Shown here one piece after another: positions 43,812 through 52,406 of a stretch of DNA of 64,000 nt (position 1 is the stretch's first letter; each line of letters starts with the position of its first letter). A program made the position numbers and the translations under genes. This stretch comes from Ellagibacter isourolithinifaciens (GTDB lineage Bacteria; Actinomycetota; Coriobacteriia; Coriobacteriales; Eggerthellaceae): NCBI RefSeq assembly GCF_008831035.1, contig NZ_WAJR01000002.1:142688-206687 (forward strand). The letters run 5' to 3'. A model generated the notes under the pieces. It ran no database searches and was not told the DNA's origin. It was given only the letters and a program-made list of their open reading frames with translations.

Positions 43812-44036
43812 CTAAGAGCGGAGCGTGATGGCGTCACCGGGGGCGATGCCTGCGGCTTGCGGGCTTAAGATCATTATGGCGTGCATCCCCTCGAGGATTC
43901 CCGCTCTATCGGATTCGAGGTCGCCGCCGTCGATGTTGCTTTCCTTGGGATATTTGCCCGAAGCGGAGGCGTATGCTGGATACAGCCAAAGGCTCAAACA
44001 GTATAACGGCGAAGGACGGGTGAGGTCTCGTCGCAT
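43812..44036 (-). other. Possible small gene or gene remnant
   Basis: A 74-codon frame whose last third (GILEGMHAIMILSPQAAG, then IAPGDAITLRS) looks protein-like. I do not recognise a family. It is divergent from the MarR gene, and its ribosome site is poor. It may be the tail of a lost gene. Confidence 0.25.
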
Positions 44037-44048
44037 TTCCGCTCGGGC

Positions 44049-44094
44049 TTGGAAAAAGTCCGAAGATGGACTATACTGGTCAACAGTTGGACTA
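44049..44094 (+). promoter_or_regulatory. Promoter with MarR-type direct repeats
   Basis: TTGGAA (44049-44054) and TATACT (44072-44077) are 17 bases apart. Two copies of TGGACTA (44067-44073 and 44088-44094) lie 21 bases apart, about two helical turns, flanking the -10. This is a probable operator for the MarR protein encoded 20 bases downstream. Confidence 0.6.
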
Positions 44095-44113
44095 ATTTGA
44101 ATGGAGACGAGAA

Positions 44114-44548
44114 ATGAGACCGGAAGAGTTCTCGAAGGAGATGTGGAACTGCTGGCGCGATATTTCGTTCGCCTACAGCTCGTTTGCGAGGAAGATGGGC
44201 GTGGACACGAGCGAGCTCTACGTCGTCGATGCCTTGTGGGATGAGGACGAAGGGCTTTCCCAAAGAACGATTTGCGAGCGGTGCGACATGGGCAAGCAGA
44301 CAGTCAGCGCCATCTGCAAACGCCTCGGGGCTCGCGACTTTGTGACCGCGCATCCGAGCGAGGCCGATAAGCGCGAGAGAATCATGGCACTCACGGACGA
44401 GGGCCGCGAGTGGTGGAGCCAGCCGGTCGAGCGAATGCGCGAACTCGAGGTGAAGGCCGCCGAGTCGATAACCGCCGAAGAAATCGGGGTCTTCATCAAG
44501 GTAGTCGAGCAGTATGCGAAGACCTTCCAAGAAGAGGTGCAGCGATGA
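44114..44548 (+). CDS. MarR-family transcriptional regulator
   Basis: A 144-residue winged-helix regulator: LSQRTICERCDMGKQTVSAICKRLGARDFVTAHPSEADKRERIMALTDEGREWW covers the recognition helix and wing with the DKR turn. The flanking helices form the dimer interface. It overlaps the first efflux gene by ATGA and sits behind a promoter with direct repeats, so it most likely represses the efflux operon until a toxic ligand binds. Confidence 0.92.
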   Translation: MRPEEFSKEMWNCWRDISFAYSSFARKMGVDTSELYVVDALWDEDEGLSQRTICERCDMGKQTVSAICKRLGARDFVTAHPSEADKRERIMALTDEGREWWSQPVERMRELEVKAAESITAEEIGVFIKVVEQYAKTFQEEVQR

Positions 44549-44865
44549 GCCCTTATGCGCTTTTGGGACTGTCGGTGCTCTTCGAGGTGTTCGGCGACAC
44601 ATGCATGAAGCTCTCCGAGGGCTTCAAACGCAAGGTCCCCATCATCGGTATCGTGGTGGGCTACGCCGTGTCGTTCTATGCGCTTTCCCATGTCTTTGCT
44701 GACCTGCCGCTGGGCTTGGCGTATGCGATCTGGACGAGCGCGGCCGTGGCGCTGACCGCCGTGGTGAGCCGCATCATCTGGAAAGAGAAGTTCAACGCAA
44801 AGAAGATCGCGGGCATCGCGCTCATCATTTTCGGTGTAGCGTGCCTGTGCTTGGGGGCGATGTAG
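44545..44865 (+). CDS. Small multidrug resistance (SMR) transporter subunit 1
   Basis: A 106-residue protein with four membrane helices. The first helix has LFEVFGDTCMKLSEGF with the essential Glu at residue 13. The loop and third and fourth helices (LPLGLAYAIWTSAAVAL, AGIALIIFGVACL) match SMR proteins. It is paired directly with a second SMR gene, the arrangement of heteromeric pumps such as EbrAB or YkkCD. Possible substrates are quaternary cations or guanidinium compounds. Confidence 0.93.
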   Translation: MSPYALLGLSVLFEVFGDTCMKLSEGFKRKVPIIGIVVGYAVSFYALSHVFADLPLGLAYAIWTSAAVALTAVVSRIIWKEKFNAKKIAGIALIIFGVACLCLGAM

Positions 44866-45228
44866 ATGAAGAGGAACCCGATTCTGATTTTGTCGGTCGC
44901 TATTGTGTCCGAGGTGCTCGGCACCACGTTCATGAAGCTGTCGGAGGGTTTCACCCAGCCCGTGTTCGGCATCGCGACCGCGGCGTGCTACATCTTGTCG
45001 TTCATGATGCTGACGTTCGCGCTCAAGGACCTGAGCCTGGGGATGGCTTACGGCATCTGGGGCGGCGTGGGCACGTTTTTGACGACGCTCATCGGCATCA
45101 TTTTCTGGAACGACCCGTTCTCCATCGTCGTCGGCATCGGGATGATCGCGGTCGTTGCCGGCATCGCGCTGCTCAGCAAGGGGACGCAAGAAGCCGAGGA
45201 AGCCGAGCTCGCCTGCGAGCAAGGCTAG
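44866..45228 (+). CDS. Small multidrug resistance (SMR) transporter subunit 2
   Basis: A 120-residue four-helix SMR protein starting directly after the stop of subunit 1. The conserved Glu is in IVSEVLGTTFMKLSEGF (residue 16), followed by LSLGMAYGIWGGVGTFLTTLIG. An acidic tail (EAEEAELACEQG) extends the C-terminus. With subunit 1 it likely forms an asymmetric heterodimer. Confidence 0.93.
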   Translation: MKRNPILILSVAIVSEVLGTTFMKLSEGFTQPVFGIATAACYILSFMMLTFALKDLSLGMAYGIWGGVGTFLTTLIGIIFWNDPFSIVVGIGMIAVVAGIALLSKGTQEAEEAELACEQG

Positions 45229-45290
45229 AAGGGCGCCTTGTCTTAGGGGCGTGCAAGGGGTAGAGAGGCTGGGGCCGTTTACCCCTTTCC

Positions 45291-45431
45291 ATGTCGTTAG
45301 TCTTCAGTATTGGTCCAGGTGACCAGGCGAAGGAGTTGAATGGTTTGGGGAACACGCCAGGGATTGGCCGGGCTGCGCGGAGTCTTTTGCGCTACGTTAA
45401 GAAGAACCGCACGCTCGTGCTGATCGAGTAG
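45291..45431 (+). CDS. Possible 46-residue small protein
   Basis: An open frame in an otherwise empty 270-base gap, starting MSLVFSIGPGDQAKELNGLG and ending RSLLRYVKKNRTLVLIE. The composition (basic helix, hydrophobic end) looks protein-like, but the ribosome site is poor and I know no family. It may be a real small gene or the tail of an older one. Confidence 0.3.
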   Translation: MSLVFSIGPGDQAKELNGLGNTPGIGRAARSLLRYVKKNRTLVLIE

Positions 45432-45499
45432 CTTTGCGGCCATCGGGGATGACGTGTGGCTTTTCTGTTCGTCTTACGGTCGATCACTGCCACGGGGCG

Positions 45500-46453
45500 T
45501 CAGCTGAATCGCGGAGAGTCGGCGAGACTTTCGGTGGAGAAGATTTTGCGCGCGGCGGCTTCGTACTCGTCGGCGCGGCGGGTCTTTCTCATGATGCGGT
45601 GGACCGAGGGCGGGTCGGCGAATGCGTGCTCGGCGTAGGACCACCATTCCTTCATGCGGAATACCGCGTTGCCGCCCATGTCGTCGGTGTAGGACTCGTA
45701 AAGCTTGTCGTGGAAGCGCTTGAGTTCCTCGCGCGCCAAACCTTCACCGCCGCGAATCTCGCGCGCGAGGGCGGGGTTGGCAACGATTCCGCGACCGATC
45801 ATGACGTGGCGCGTCTGCGGGTAAGCTGCGAGCAACGCATCGTAGTCGCCCAGCGTGAAGATGTCCCCGTTATAGGCCACGGGGAACGGCGCGAGTTCGA
45901 GCGTCTTGCCGTAAAGCTCCTGGCGCGGGCTGCCGCTGTAGAAATCCTTCTGCACGCGGGGATGCACGATGAGCTCGGCGATTCCGCAGCGGCAGAACAG
46001 CGCAAGGAGCTCGCCGTACTCGTCGTCGCTCGCGATTCCGACGCGCGTCTTGACCGAGACAGGCAAAGGCGAGCGTTCGCACACGTTGGCCAGAAACGCT
46101 TCGAGCCTGTTCGGGTTGCGCAAAAGGCCGGAGCCCTTCTCCTTGGCAACCACTGTTCCCGAGGGGCAGCCGAGGTTGAGGTTGACTTCCTTGTAGCCCA
46201 TGTCGGCAAGTAGCCCAGCTGCCCAGACGAACCGGTCGGCATCGTTGGTCAGGAGTTGGGGCACGACATCGAGGCCCTGGTTGTTCGCGGGGTCGAGCTC
46301 GCGGCTGTTGCGCTTGCTGAATGGCGTTCCCACCTTGGGGAGCGGCGAGATGAACGGTGTGTAGTAGCGGTCGAGCGCGCCGAAGACTTCCGCGTGCGCG
46401 CGGCGAAACGCATATCCGGTGATTCCCTCCATGGGGGCAAGCGATAGCAGCAT
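45500..46453 (-). CDS. dus: tRNA-dihydrouridine synthase
   Basis: FMN enzyme that reduces uridine in tRNA D-loops. The ATG at 46453 follows GGAGG and gives 317 residues. Family motifs are LAPMEGITGYAFRRAH at the N-terminus, NLNLGCPSG with the catalytic Cys, VSVKTRVG, HPR, NGDI and HVMIGRGIVANP (phosphate binding). The upstream GATAAT at 46517-46522 on the minus strand may be its -10. Which uridines it modifies cannot be told. Confidence 0.93.
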   Translation of the reverse strand: MLLSLAPMEGITGYAFRRAHAEVFGALDRYYTPFISPLPKVGTPFSKRNSRELDPANNQGLDVVPQLLTNDADRFVWAAGLLADMGYKEVNLNLGCPSGTVVAKEKGSGLLRNPNRLEAFLANVCERSPLPVSVKTRVGIASDDEYGELLALFCRCGIAELIVHPRVQKDFYSGSPRQELYGKTLELAPFPVAYNGDIFTLGDYDALLAAYPQTRHVMIGRGIVANPALAREIRGGEGLAREELKRFHDKLYESYTDDMGGNAVFRMKEWWSYAEHAFADPPSVHRIMRKTRRADEYEAAARKIFSTESLADSPRFS

Positions 46454-46931
46454 TCCGCCTCCTTCTTCATCTGGCATTCTTCTGGTGATGGCGTCTCTTG
46501 AACGGGCTGATGATTTCATTATCGCAGGATAATCCCGTTTGCGACGCTGCGATTACTCGGTTGGGCTCTAGCTGTATTCTTGCTTGCGCTGCCTGCGACC
46601 AGTTGCTGTTCGACCGTGCTCGGCTGTATACTTCGTCCGACGGGGCAATCGTGCTCCGCACAAGCGCATCTTAGGGGATGTCTTTTTGGTCATTGTTCTT
46701 TAGGGAACGGTTAATCGCAGAGCGCTTCTGAAAAGGCCGCATCAAGGCCTTGTGTTTATCGTCAATTCTGTACAGAGGCAGGGGCGTGGGGTTGTCTGGG
46801 CCTCGTCCATTCTTTCGTACAGATGCGGGAATGCGGGGCCGTTTGGGCAGCGCGAATCGCCTGGACAGCACTCGCGTTGCCTGGGCGATTCCGAGGAGTT
46901 GGCTGAAGGGCCCCGGTTCTAGACCGGGCCA

Positions 46932-46988
46932 GGAAAGCTCCCCCGCGTTGGGAAAGCGTCTCCAGGTTAGGAAAGCGCCCCCGCGTTA
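46932..46988. repeat. 19-bp tandem repeat, three units
   Basis: Three 19-base units, each beginning GGAAAGC and ending GCGTT or a variant, lie head to tail, and a partial fourth (CGAAAGCGC) enters the last codons of the CMD-cupin gene. The rest of the 46454-46985 gap holds only an AAGGCC/GGCCTT hairpin (about 46733-46755) and no gene that I can support. Confidence 0.65.
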
Positions 46989-47780
46989 CGAAAGCGCGTA
47001 GTAAGCGCCGTCGTCCACAGGTTCGAGCCATTCGTTGCTCGCGTCCTCGCCGGGGTACTCGAAGGCGAGGTGGCTGAACCAGCTATCGGAAGCGGCGCCA
47101 TGCCAATGCTTGACGTTCGCGGGAATCTCCACCACGTCGCCGGGGCGCAGGCGCTCGGCGGGCTTGCCCTCCTCTTGGTACCAGCCTTCGCCATCCACGC
47201 AGACGAGCACTTGCCCGCCGCCTTTGCTCGCATGATGGATATGCCAATTGTTGCGACAGCCCGGCTCGAAGGTCACGTTGAAAATTGCTAGGTAGTCATC
47301 GGGCCCGGTGAGCGCGTTGAGATAGCTTTGGCCGATGAAGTACTGTGCGAAGGCGTCGTTGGGCTTGCCCAGGCCGAAGAAGCCGCCGTGCGATTCGGGG
47401 TTGCCGCTGCCCGCGGTGTCGCCCGCGCTGCCCTCGCCAATCGTGCCATCCGTCCCGTCTCCCACATAAACTTCCTTCGCCATGTTGAATGCCGCCCACG
47501 CGTTGGGCCAGCCGGCGTAGAAGGCGATATGGGTGAGAATCTCGGCCATCTCTTCTTGCGTGACGCCGTTCTTCTTGGCGCTGGCCAGGTGATATTTCAG
47601 CGAACTGTCGACGATGCCTTTCCCGATGAGGGCGCTTACGGTGACGATGCTGCGCAGCTTGGGCGGTAGCTTGTCCTCGCGGCTCCACACTTCCCCGAAG
47701 AGAATGTCGTCGTTGAGATGAGCGAACTCGGGCGCGAACTTGCCGAGCGCATCGTGTCCTGCGGTTTGTTTGATAGCCAT
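46986..47780 (-). CDS. Carboxymuconolactone decarboxylase-like + cupin fusion protein
   Basis: A 264-residue protein from an ATG at 47780 behind AGGAAG. Residues 1-110 are a CMD/AhpD-like helical domain (KLPPKLRSIVTVSALIGKG, HLASAKKNGVTQEEMAEILTHIAFYAGWPNAW) without the AhpD CxxC pair. After a Gly-rich linker, a cupin barrel follows with metal-binding motifs (RNNWHIHHASKGGGQVLVCVDG, PGDVVEIPANVKHWHGA). Such fusions are usually linked to redox or electrophile stress. It lies downstream of the alcohol dehydrogenase gene on the same strand. Confidence 0.9.
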   Translation of the reverse strand: MAIKQTAGHDALGKFAPEFAHLNDDILFGEVWSREDKLPPKLRSIVTVSALIGKGIVDSSLKYHLASAKKNGVTQEEMAEILTHIAFYAGWPNAWAAFNMAKEVYVGDGTDGTIGEGSAGDTAGSGNPESHGGFFGLGKPNDAFAQYFIGQSYLNALTGPDDYLAIFNVTFEPGCRNNWHIHHASKGGGQVLVCVDGEGWYQEEGKPAERLRPGDVVEIPANVKHWHGAASDSWFSHLAFEYPGEDASNEWLEPVDDGAYYALS

Positions 47781-47871
47781 TGTGGACTTCCTTCCTGTTT
47801 TCTTTACACATGGCGAGTGACGGTTAGGGGTGAACGGCAGCGCCATTCGCGATTACGCTTTGGGCCAGCCG

Positions 47872-49059
47872 CTACTTTGCTGCGAGGCTCTTGCGCAGAA
47901 CGTCGAGGACTTCGGCGCGGGTGAGCGTGCGGTAGCCGCCCGTCATTGTGAGGGTCGCGTCGGCGATGGCGTCGAGGCTCGACTCGTCGGCGCCCAGCTC
48001 ACGGATGCTCATCACGCAGCCGATTTCGCGCATCCAGTTCTCCATGGCGTTAAGGCCGGCCGCTGCGAGCTCCTCGTTGGTTTTGCCTGCGGTGTCGATG
48101 CCCCACACGTTCGTGGCAAAGCGCACGAATTTCTCCAGGCCATACGGCATGATCAGGCGGTAATAGGGAAGCGCCACAGCAGAAAGCGTCATGCCGTGCG
48201 TGGCGTCAGTGACGGCGCCTACGGCCTGGCCAATCATGTGAACCTCCCAGTCCTGCGTTTTGCCGCAGCCCACAAGGGTGTTGAGCGCCCAGGTTGCCGT
48301 CCACATGATGTTCGAGCGCGCCTCGTAGTCCGTCGGATTGGCCACGGCGGTGCGGCTTGCGGTAACGAGGCTGCGCATGAGACCCTCGGCCAGATAATCG
48401 CTCGTGTTGTCGTCGGTGTTGCTGAAGTATTGCTCGGTAATGTGGTTCATGATGTCGAAGATGCCTGCGACCATCTGATAGCGCGGCACCGTGTAGGTGA
48501 ACTCGGGGTTCAGCACGGCAAAGCGTGGTGAGACGCGTTCGTCGGTGAAGACGTGGCCGATCTTCCTGCCGAGCTCTCGGTTGGTGATGACCGAGCCGCG
48601 ATTCATCTCAGAGCCAGTGCCCATCATAGTGAGAACCGACCCCACGGGCACGACCTCTCTATCCGCCGCGGGCTCTTCGAAGCGGTCGAAGTACACGTCC
48701 CAGGGGTCTTCGCCTGCGGTCAGGTCCTTAGAGACCGCAACTGCCTTCGCGTAGTCCACGCACGAGCCGCCACCCACGGCGAGGATGAAATCGACATCGT
48801 TGTCGCGGGCGATTTGTGCGCCCTCGCGAAGCTTCTCGATGGTGGGGTTCGGCATGACGCCGCTGTCTTCGACGATGGTTTTACCTGCTGCGCGTAGCGC
48901 TTCGACGACTTGGTTGTAAATACCGAATCTCCTGATAGAGCCGCTGCCATAGACGAGTTGGATGGTGCTGTAAGGAGCGAGTTCCGCCGCAAGCGAGGCC
49001 AGAGCGTCCTTGCCGAAGATGAGCTTGGTGGGGTTGTGGTAGGCGAAGTTGCCGAGCAT
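47872..49059 (-). CDS. Iron-containing alcohol dehydrogenase (YqhD/BDH-like)
   Basis: A 395-residue group III alcohol dehydrogenase. The nucleotide loop is GGGSCVDYAKA, and the iron ligands lie in FDIMNHITEQYF and HMIGQAVGAVTDATHGMTLS. Homologues reduce a range of aldehydes with NADPH. The gene is divergent from a MerR regulator of the AdhR type and is followed by the CMD-cupin gene, so the two likely form an aldehyde-stress operon. Confidence 0.93.
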   Translation of the reverse strand: MLGNFAYHNPTKLIFGKDALASLAAELAPYSTIQLVYGSGSIRRFGIYNQVVEALRAAGKTIVEDSGVMPNPTIEKLREGAQIARDNDVDFILAVGGGSCVDYAKAVAVSKDLTAGEDPWDVYFDRFEEPAADREVVPVGSVLTMMGTGSEMNRGSVITNRELGRKIGHVFTDERVSPRFAVLNPEFTYTVPRYQMVAGIFDIMNHITEQYFSNTDDNTSDYLAEGLMRSLVTASRTAVANPTDYEARSNIMWTATWALNTLVGCGKTQDWEVHMIGQAVGAVTDATHGMTLSAVALPYYRLIMPYGLEKFVRFATNVWGIDTAGKTNEELAAAGLNAMENWMREIGCVMSIRELGADESSLDAIADATLTMTGGYRTLTRAEVLDVLRKSLAAK

Positions 49060-49106
49060 GGTTTCCCTTTCGCTTCTCGGGTTGCATTTGGTATGATGTT
49101 GGCACT

Positions 49107-49134
49107 CTAATACTTAAACCTAACTTCAAGTCAA
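49107..49134 (-). promoter_or_regulatory. AdhR-type operator and promoter
   Basis: The dyad ACTTAAACCTAACTTCAAGT (49112-49131) lies between a minus-strand TTGACT -35 (49134-49129) and a TATTAG -10 (49112-49107). MerR-family regulators act on such spacer dyads; the 16-base spacing is shorter than the usual 19, so the -10 may be misplaced by two or three bases. Confidence 0.55.
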
Positions 49135-49156
49135 GATACTTTGGAGGAAATTTACC

Positions 49157-49594
49157 ATGTATTCAATCGGGCAGGTTTCGGAAATGTTTGGCATCCCCGT
49201 GTCGACGCTGCGCTACTATGACAAAGAGGGATTATTTCCCAACTTGGAGCGATCGGGCAGTACGCGCCGCTTCGGCGAAGGCGAACTTGAACTGCTCCGC
49301 GTCATTGACTGCCTGAAGAAGACGGGACTCGAAATCAGGGACATCAAGCGTTTCGTCGACATGGTGCAGGAGGGGCCGTCGACGTACGCTGCGCGAAAGG
49401 AGCTGTTCGAGGCGCGCAAGGTCCAGGCCGAGGAGGAGATCGAGCGCATGCAGAAGGCGCTCGCCATGGTGAAGTTCAAGTGCTGGTACTATGAGACGGC
49501 TCAAAAAGACGGCGGGGAAGAGCGTCTCTGGGAAATGATTCCCGACGGGTTGCCGAAGGATATCAGGAAGCTCTACGACCTGGGTCATTCGTAG
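49157..49594 (+). CDS. MerR-family regulator, AdhR/NmlR-like
   Basis: A 145-residue regulator: IGQVSEMFGIPVSTLRYYDKEGLFPNLERSGSTRRF is the MerR winged helix, followed by a coiled-coil dimer helix. Cys52 in the run IDCLKKTGLEIRDIKRF sits at the position of the aldehyde-sensing cysteine of Bacillus AdhR as I recall it. It is divergent from the dehydrogenase it probably activates. Confidence 0.9.
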   Translation: MYSIGQVSEMFGIPVSTLRYYDKEGLFPNLERSGSTRRFGEGELELLRVIDCLKKTGLEIRDIKRFVDMVQEGPSTYAARKELFEARKVQAEEEIERMQKALAMVKFKCWYYETAQKDGGEERLWEMIPDGLPKDIRKLYDLGHS

Positions 49595-49735
49595 GAGTCT
49601 GCCAGCGAGCAGGTGCTGGCCGTTGTTTTGAAGCCGCAAGCGGGCATCGGCAATCGGCATGAAGCCGCGAGTGGATACGGGTAGCCGCATCGGGTGCGCC
49701 CCTTCTTGCTGGTACAACGCTGGATTAAGGAAATC

Positions 49736-52237
49736 ATGCAGAAAATCGACCATATCGAGGTGCGCGGCGCGCGCGTGCACAATTTGAAGAACGTGAACGT
49801 GGACATTCCGCTCGGCCAGCTTGTGGGCATCGCGGGCGTGTCGGGTTCGGGCAAAAGCTCGCTCGCACTCGGCGTGCTCTATGCCGAAGGGTCGCGCCGT
49901 TATTTGGAGGCGCTTTCCACCTACACGCGTCGGCGCATCGCTCAGGCGGGCAAGGCCTCGGTTGATGACGTGCGTTTCGTTCCCGCCGCCCTCGCGCTGC
50001 ACCAGCGCCCGGCGGTGCCCGGCGTGCGCTCCACGTTCGGCACCTCGAGCGAGCTATTGAACAGCCTGCGGCTTCTCTTCTCGCGCGTCGGCAGCCACGT
50101 GTGCCCACATTGCGGCAAGCATGTGCCGCCAAGCTTGAATGTCGCTGCTGAACTGGCGATTTCGTGCCCCCACTGCGGCGGCGAGTTCTTCGGCCCCGGT
50201 GCTGAGCAGCTCGCCTTCAACAGCGAGGGCGCTTGTCCTACCTGTGGCGGCACCGGTATCGCGCGCACCGTGAACCGCGCGGCGCTCGTGCCCGACGAGA
50301 GCAAGACCATCGACGAGGGCGCTGTGGTGGTGTGGGGCTCGCTTATGTGGGACCTCATGAAGCAGGTGTGCGGCGCCATGGGCGTGCGCACGGACGTGCC
50401 GTTTTGCGAGCTTTCGCCGGCCGAGCGCGACATCGTGTTTAACGGTCCAGCCGAGAAGAGGCACATCCTGTACAAGGCGAAGAAGGGCGAGAACTTCGCC
50501 GAGCTCGATTTCACCTACTACAACGCCGTGCGCACCGTGGAAAACTCGCTTGCGAAGGCGAAGGACGAGAAGGGGCTGCGCCGCGTCGCGAAGTACTTGA
50601 TCGAGGGGCCTTGTCCTGATTGCGGCGGCACACGTCTCTCGGATGCCGCGCGCGGGCCGCTTGTGCGCGGCATCAACCTGGCACAGGCGACGGAAATGAC
50701 GCTTGACGAGGCGGTTTCATGGGTGGAAGGCGTGCCAGGGAGTCTTCCTGATAAGATGCGCCCCATGGCGAGATCCATCTGCGACTCGTTTGCGGGCACC
50801 GCTCAGCGCCTGCTGGAGCTGGGACTGGGATATCTCTCGCTCGACCGCGCGGGCGCCACGCTTTCCACGGGGGAGCGCCAGCGCGTGCAGCTCGCACGCT
50901 CGGTGAGGAACCGAACTACTGGCGTGCTCTACGTGATGGACGAGCCCTCCATCGGCTTGCATCCCGCCAATATCGACGGCCTTCTGGGCGTGATGCGCGA
51001 TTTGATTGCCGACGGGAATTCCGTGGTGATGGTCGACCACGACACGCGCATCCTGCGCGCCGCCGATTATCTGGTGGAAATGGGCCCTGCTGCGGGTGCG
51101 GACGGCGGCACGGTGGTTTCTCAAGGCTCGGTTGACGAGGTCGCCCGCAACGATGCCTCGATCATAGGCCCCTTCCTTTCTGGCGCGAAGCGCGTGACGG
51201 CTCGCTCGCAGGCACAAGCTGGGGAAATGTTCGACTTGGGGCGGATTCACCTGGAATCGAGCGGGCTGCATACGGTGAAGCCGTTTGTCATCGACATCCC
51301 GCGGGGCCGCCTCATTGCCGTGACGGGCGTGTCGGGTTCGGGGAAGACGACGCTCGTGCTGGAGACGCTCATTCCCGCGCTCGCGCAAGCAGCGGCTGGC
51401 GAGAAGCTTCCCGAGCATGTGACGGCGCTTGCTGCAGACGGCATCAAGCGTGCGAACCTGATCGACGCGACCCCTATCGGGGTGAACGTTCGCTCGACCG
51501 TGGCGACGTATTGCGGTGCGCTCGACGACTTGCGTCGCGCCTATGCTCGCACCGAGGCGGCGAAGGCGGCGGGTCTTAAGGCGGGCGACTTCTCGTACAA
51601 TACGGGAAGCCTGCGTTGCGCCACCTGTGACGGCACGGGGCAGATTTCGCTCGACGTGCAGTTCTTGCCCGACGTCGACATCGCCTGTCCCGATTGCCGC
51701 GGTTCTCGCTATAGCGCCGCGGCCGAGGGTATTTGCCGCCCCGAGAAGGGCGCGCCCTGTGGCCAGGCGCTCGGCCTGCCTGAGCTGCTCGCGCTCTCGG
51801 TCGATGAGGCGCTTGCGCATGTCACCGACGTCAAGAAGGCGCACGAGAAGCTGCAAACCCTGCATGACCTGGGGCTGGGATACCTCACGCTCGGCGAGGC
51901 GACGCCCGCGCTTTCTGGCGGGGAGGCCCAGCGCCTGAAGCTTGCAAGCGAGATGGGCCGGGGGCAGGAAGACGCCGTGTTCGTGTTCGATGAGCCGACC
52001 ATCGGCCTGCACCCGCGCGACGTCGAGACGCTGCTCGGCGTGTTCGAGCGGCTTGTGGAGCAGGGCGCCACCGTGGTGGTGGTCGAGCACGACCTCGATT
52101 TCATCGCCAATGCCGATTACGTGATCGACATGGGACCTCATGGCGGGAAAGACGGCGGGCGCATCGTGGCGTGCGGCACGCCCGCGGAAATTGCTGCGAA
52201 CCCGGAAAGCATCACCGGCCGCTACCTGGTGCTTTAG
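49736..52237 (+). CDS. UvrA-like ABC ATPase (UvrA2 class)
   Basis: An 833-residue duplicated ABC protein of the excinuclease A family. Both Walker A motifs are intact (GVSGSGKSS, GVSGSGKTT). The second signature is the standard LSGGEAQRLKLA, while the first reads LSTGERQRVQLA. Zinc-finger cysteines are visible (CPHCGKH, CPHCGG, CPTCGGTG, CATCDGTG). It is shorter than housekeeping UvrA and appears to lack the UvrB-binding insertion, as in UvrA2/DrrC proteins linked to drug or DNA-damage tolerance. The ATG at 49736 follows AAGGAAAT. Confidence 0.9.
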   Translation: MQKIDHIEVRGARVHNLKNVNVDIPLGQLVGIAGVSGSGKSSLALGVLYAEGSRRYLEALSTYTRRRIAQAGKASVDDVRFVPAALALHQRPAVPGVRSTFGTSSELLNSLRLLFSRVGSHVCPHCGKHVPPSLNVAAELAISCPHCGGEFFGPGAEQLAFNSEGACPTCGGTGIARTVNRAALVPDESKTIDEGAVVVWGSLMWDLMKQVCGAMGVRTDVPFCELSPAERDIVFNGPAEKRHILYKAKKGENFAELDFTYYNAVRTVENSLAKAKDEKGLRRVAKYLIEGPCPDCGGTRLSDAARGPLVRGINLAQATEMTLDEAVSWVEGVPGSLPDKMRPMARSICDSFAGTAQRLLELGLGYLSLDRAGATLSTGERQRVQLARSVRNRTTGVLYVMDEPSIGLHPANIDGLLGVMRDLIADGNSVVMVDHDTRILRAADYLVEMGPAAGADGGTVVSQGSVDEVARNDASIIGPFLSGAKRVTARSQAQAGEMFDLGRIHLESSGLHTVKPFVIDIPRGRLIAVTGVSGSGKTTLVLETLIPALAQAAAGEKLPEHVTALAADGIKRANLIDATPIGVNVRSTVATYCGALDDLRRAYARTEAAKAAGLKAGDFSYNTGSLRCATCDGTGQISLDVQFLPDVDIACPDCRGSRYSAAAEGICRPEKGAPCGQALGLPELLALSVDEALAHVTDVKKAHEKLQTLHDLGLGYLTLGEATPALSGGEAQRLKLASEMGRGQEDAVFVFDEPTIGLHPRDVETLLGVFERLVEQGATVVVVEHDLDFIANADYVIDMGPHGGKDGGRIVACGTPAEIAANPESITGRYLVL

Positions 52238-52244
52238 CGGATTT

Positions 52245-52298
52245 CTTACCTATAAGTACGTTTTTCTCAATTGCACGAAATACTTACCCATACGTAAG
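52245..52298. repeat. Pair of CTTACC palindromes
   Basis: CTTACCTATAAGTACG (52245-52260) and CTTACCCATACGTAAG (52283-52298) share a CTTACCyATAmGTAmG pattern, 38 bases apart, in a convergent gap after uvrA2. The second has perfect CTTAC/GTAAG arms. The first is followed by TTTTTCTC. Confidence 0.4.
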
Positions 52299-52340
52299 AA
52301 TTTCACAGATTGGCCCGTATCGTATGCCTCGCAAGACGCA

Positions 52341-52379
52341 GGAAGGCCCCGACAGTTTCTTGAACTGCCGGGGCCTTCC
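52341..52379. terminator. Bidirectional terminator after uvrA2 and the thioredoxin-like gene
   Basis: A 17-position stem GGAAGGCCCCGACAGTT / AACTGCCGGGGCCTTCC with one mismatch and a 5-base loop. Confidence 0.8.
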
Positions 52380-52406
52380 CATAGCGCTCAGCGCTCGCTT
52401 GCGGGC

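Noticed and set aside
43980..44113. Guanidine riboswitch before the SMR pair
   Set aside because: The leader is only about 30 bases and holds MarR-type repeats; no room for the aptamer.
46932..46988. CRISPR array
   Set aside because: The units are contiguous 19-base tandem repeats without spacers and no cas genes are present.
50717..52141. Minus-strand frame opposite uvrA2
   Set aside because: Shadow; Walker and signature motifs are on the plus strand.
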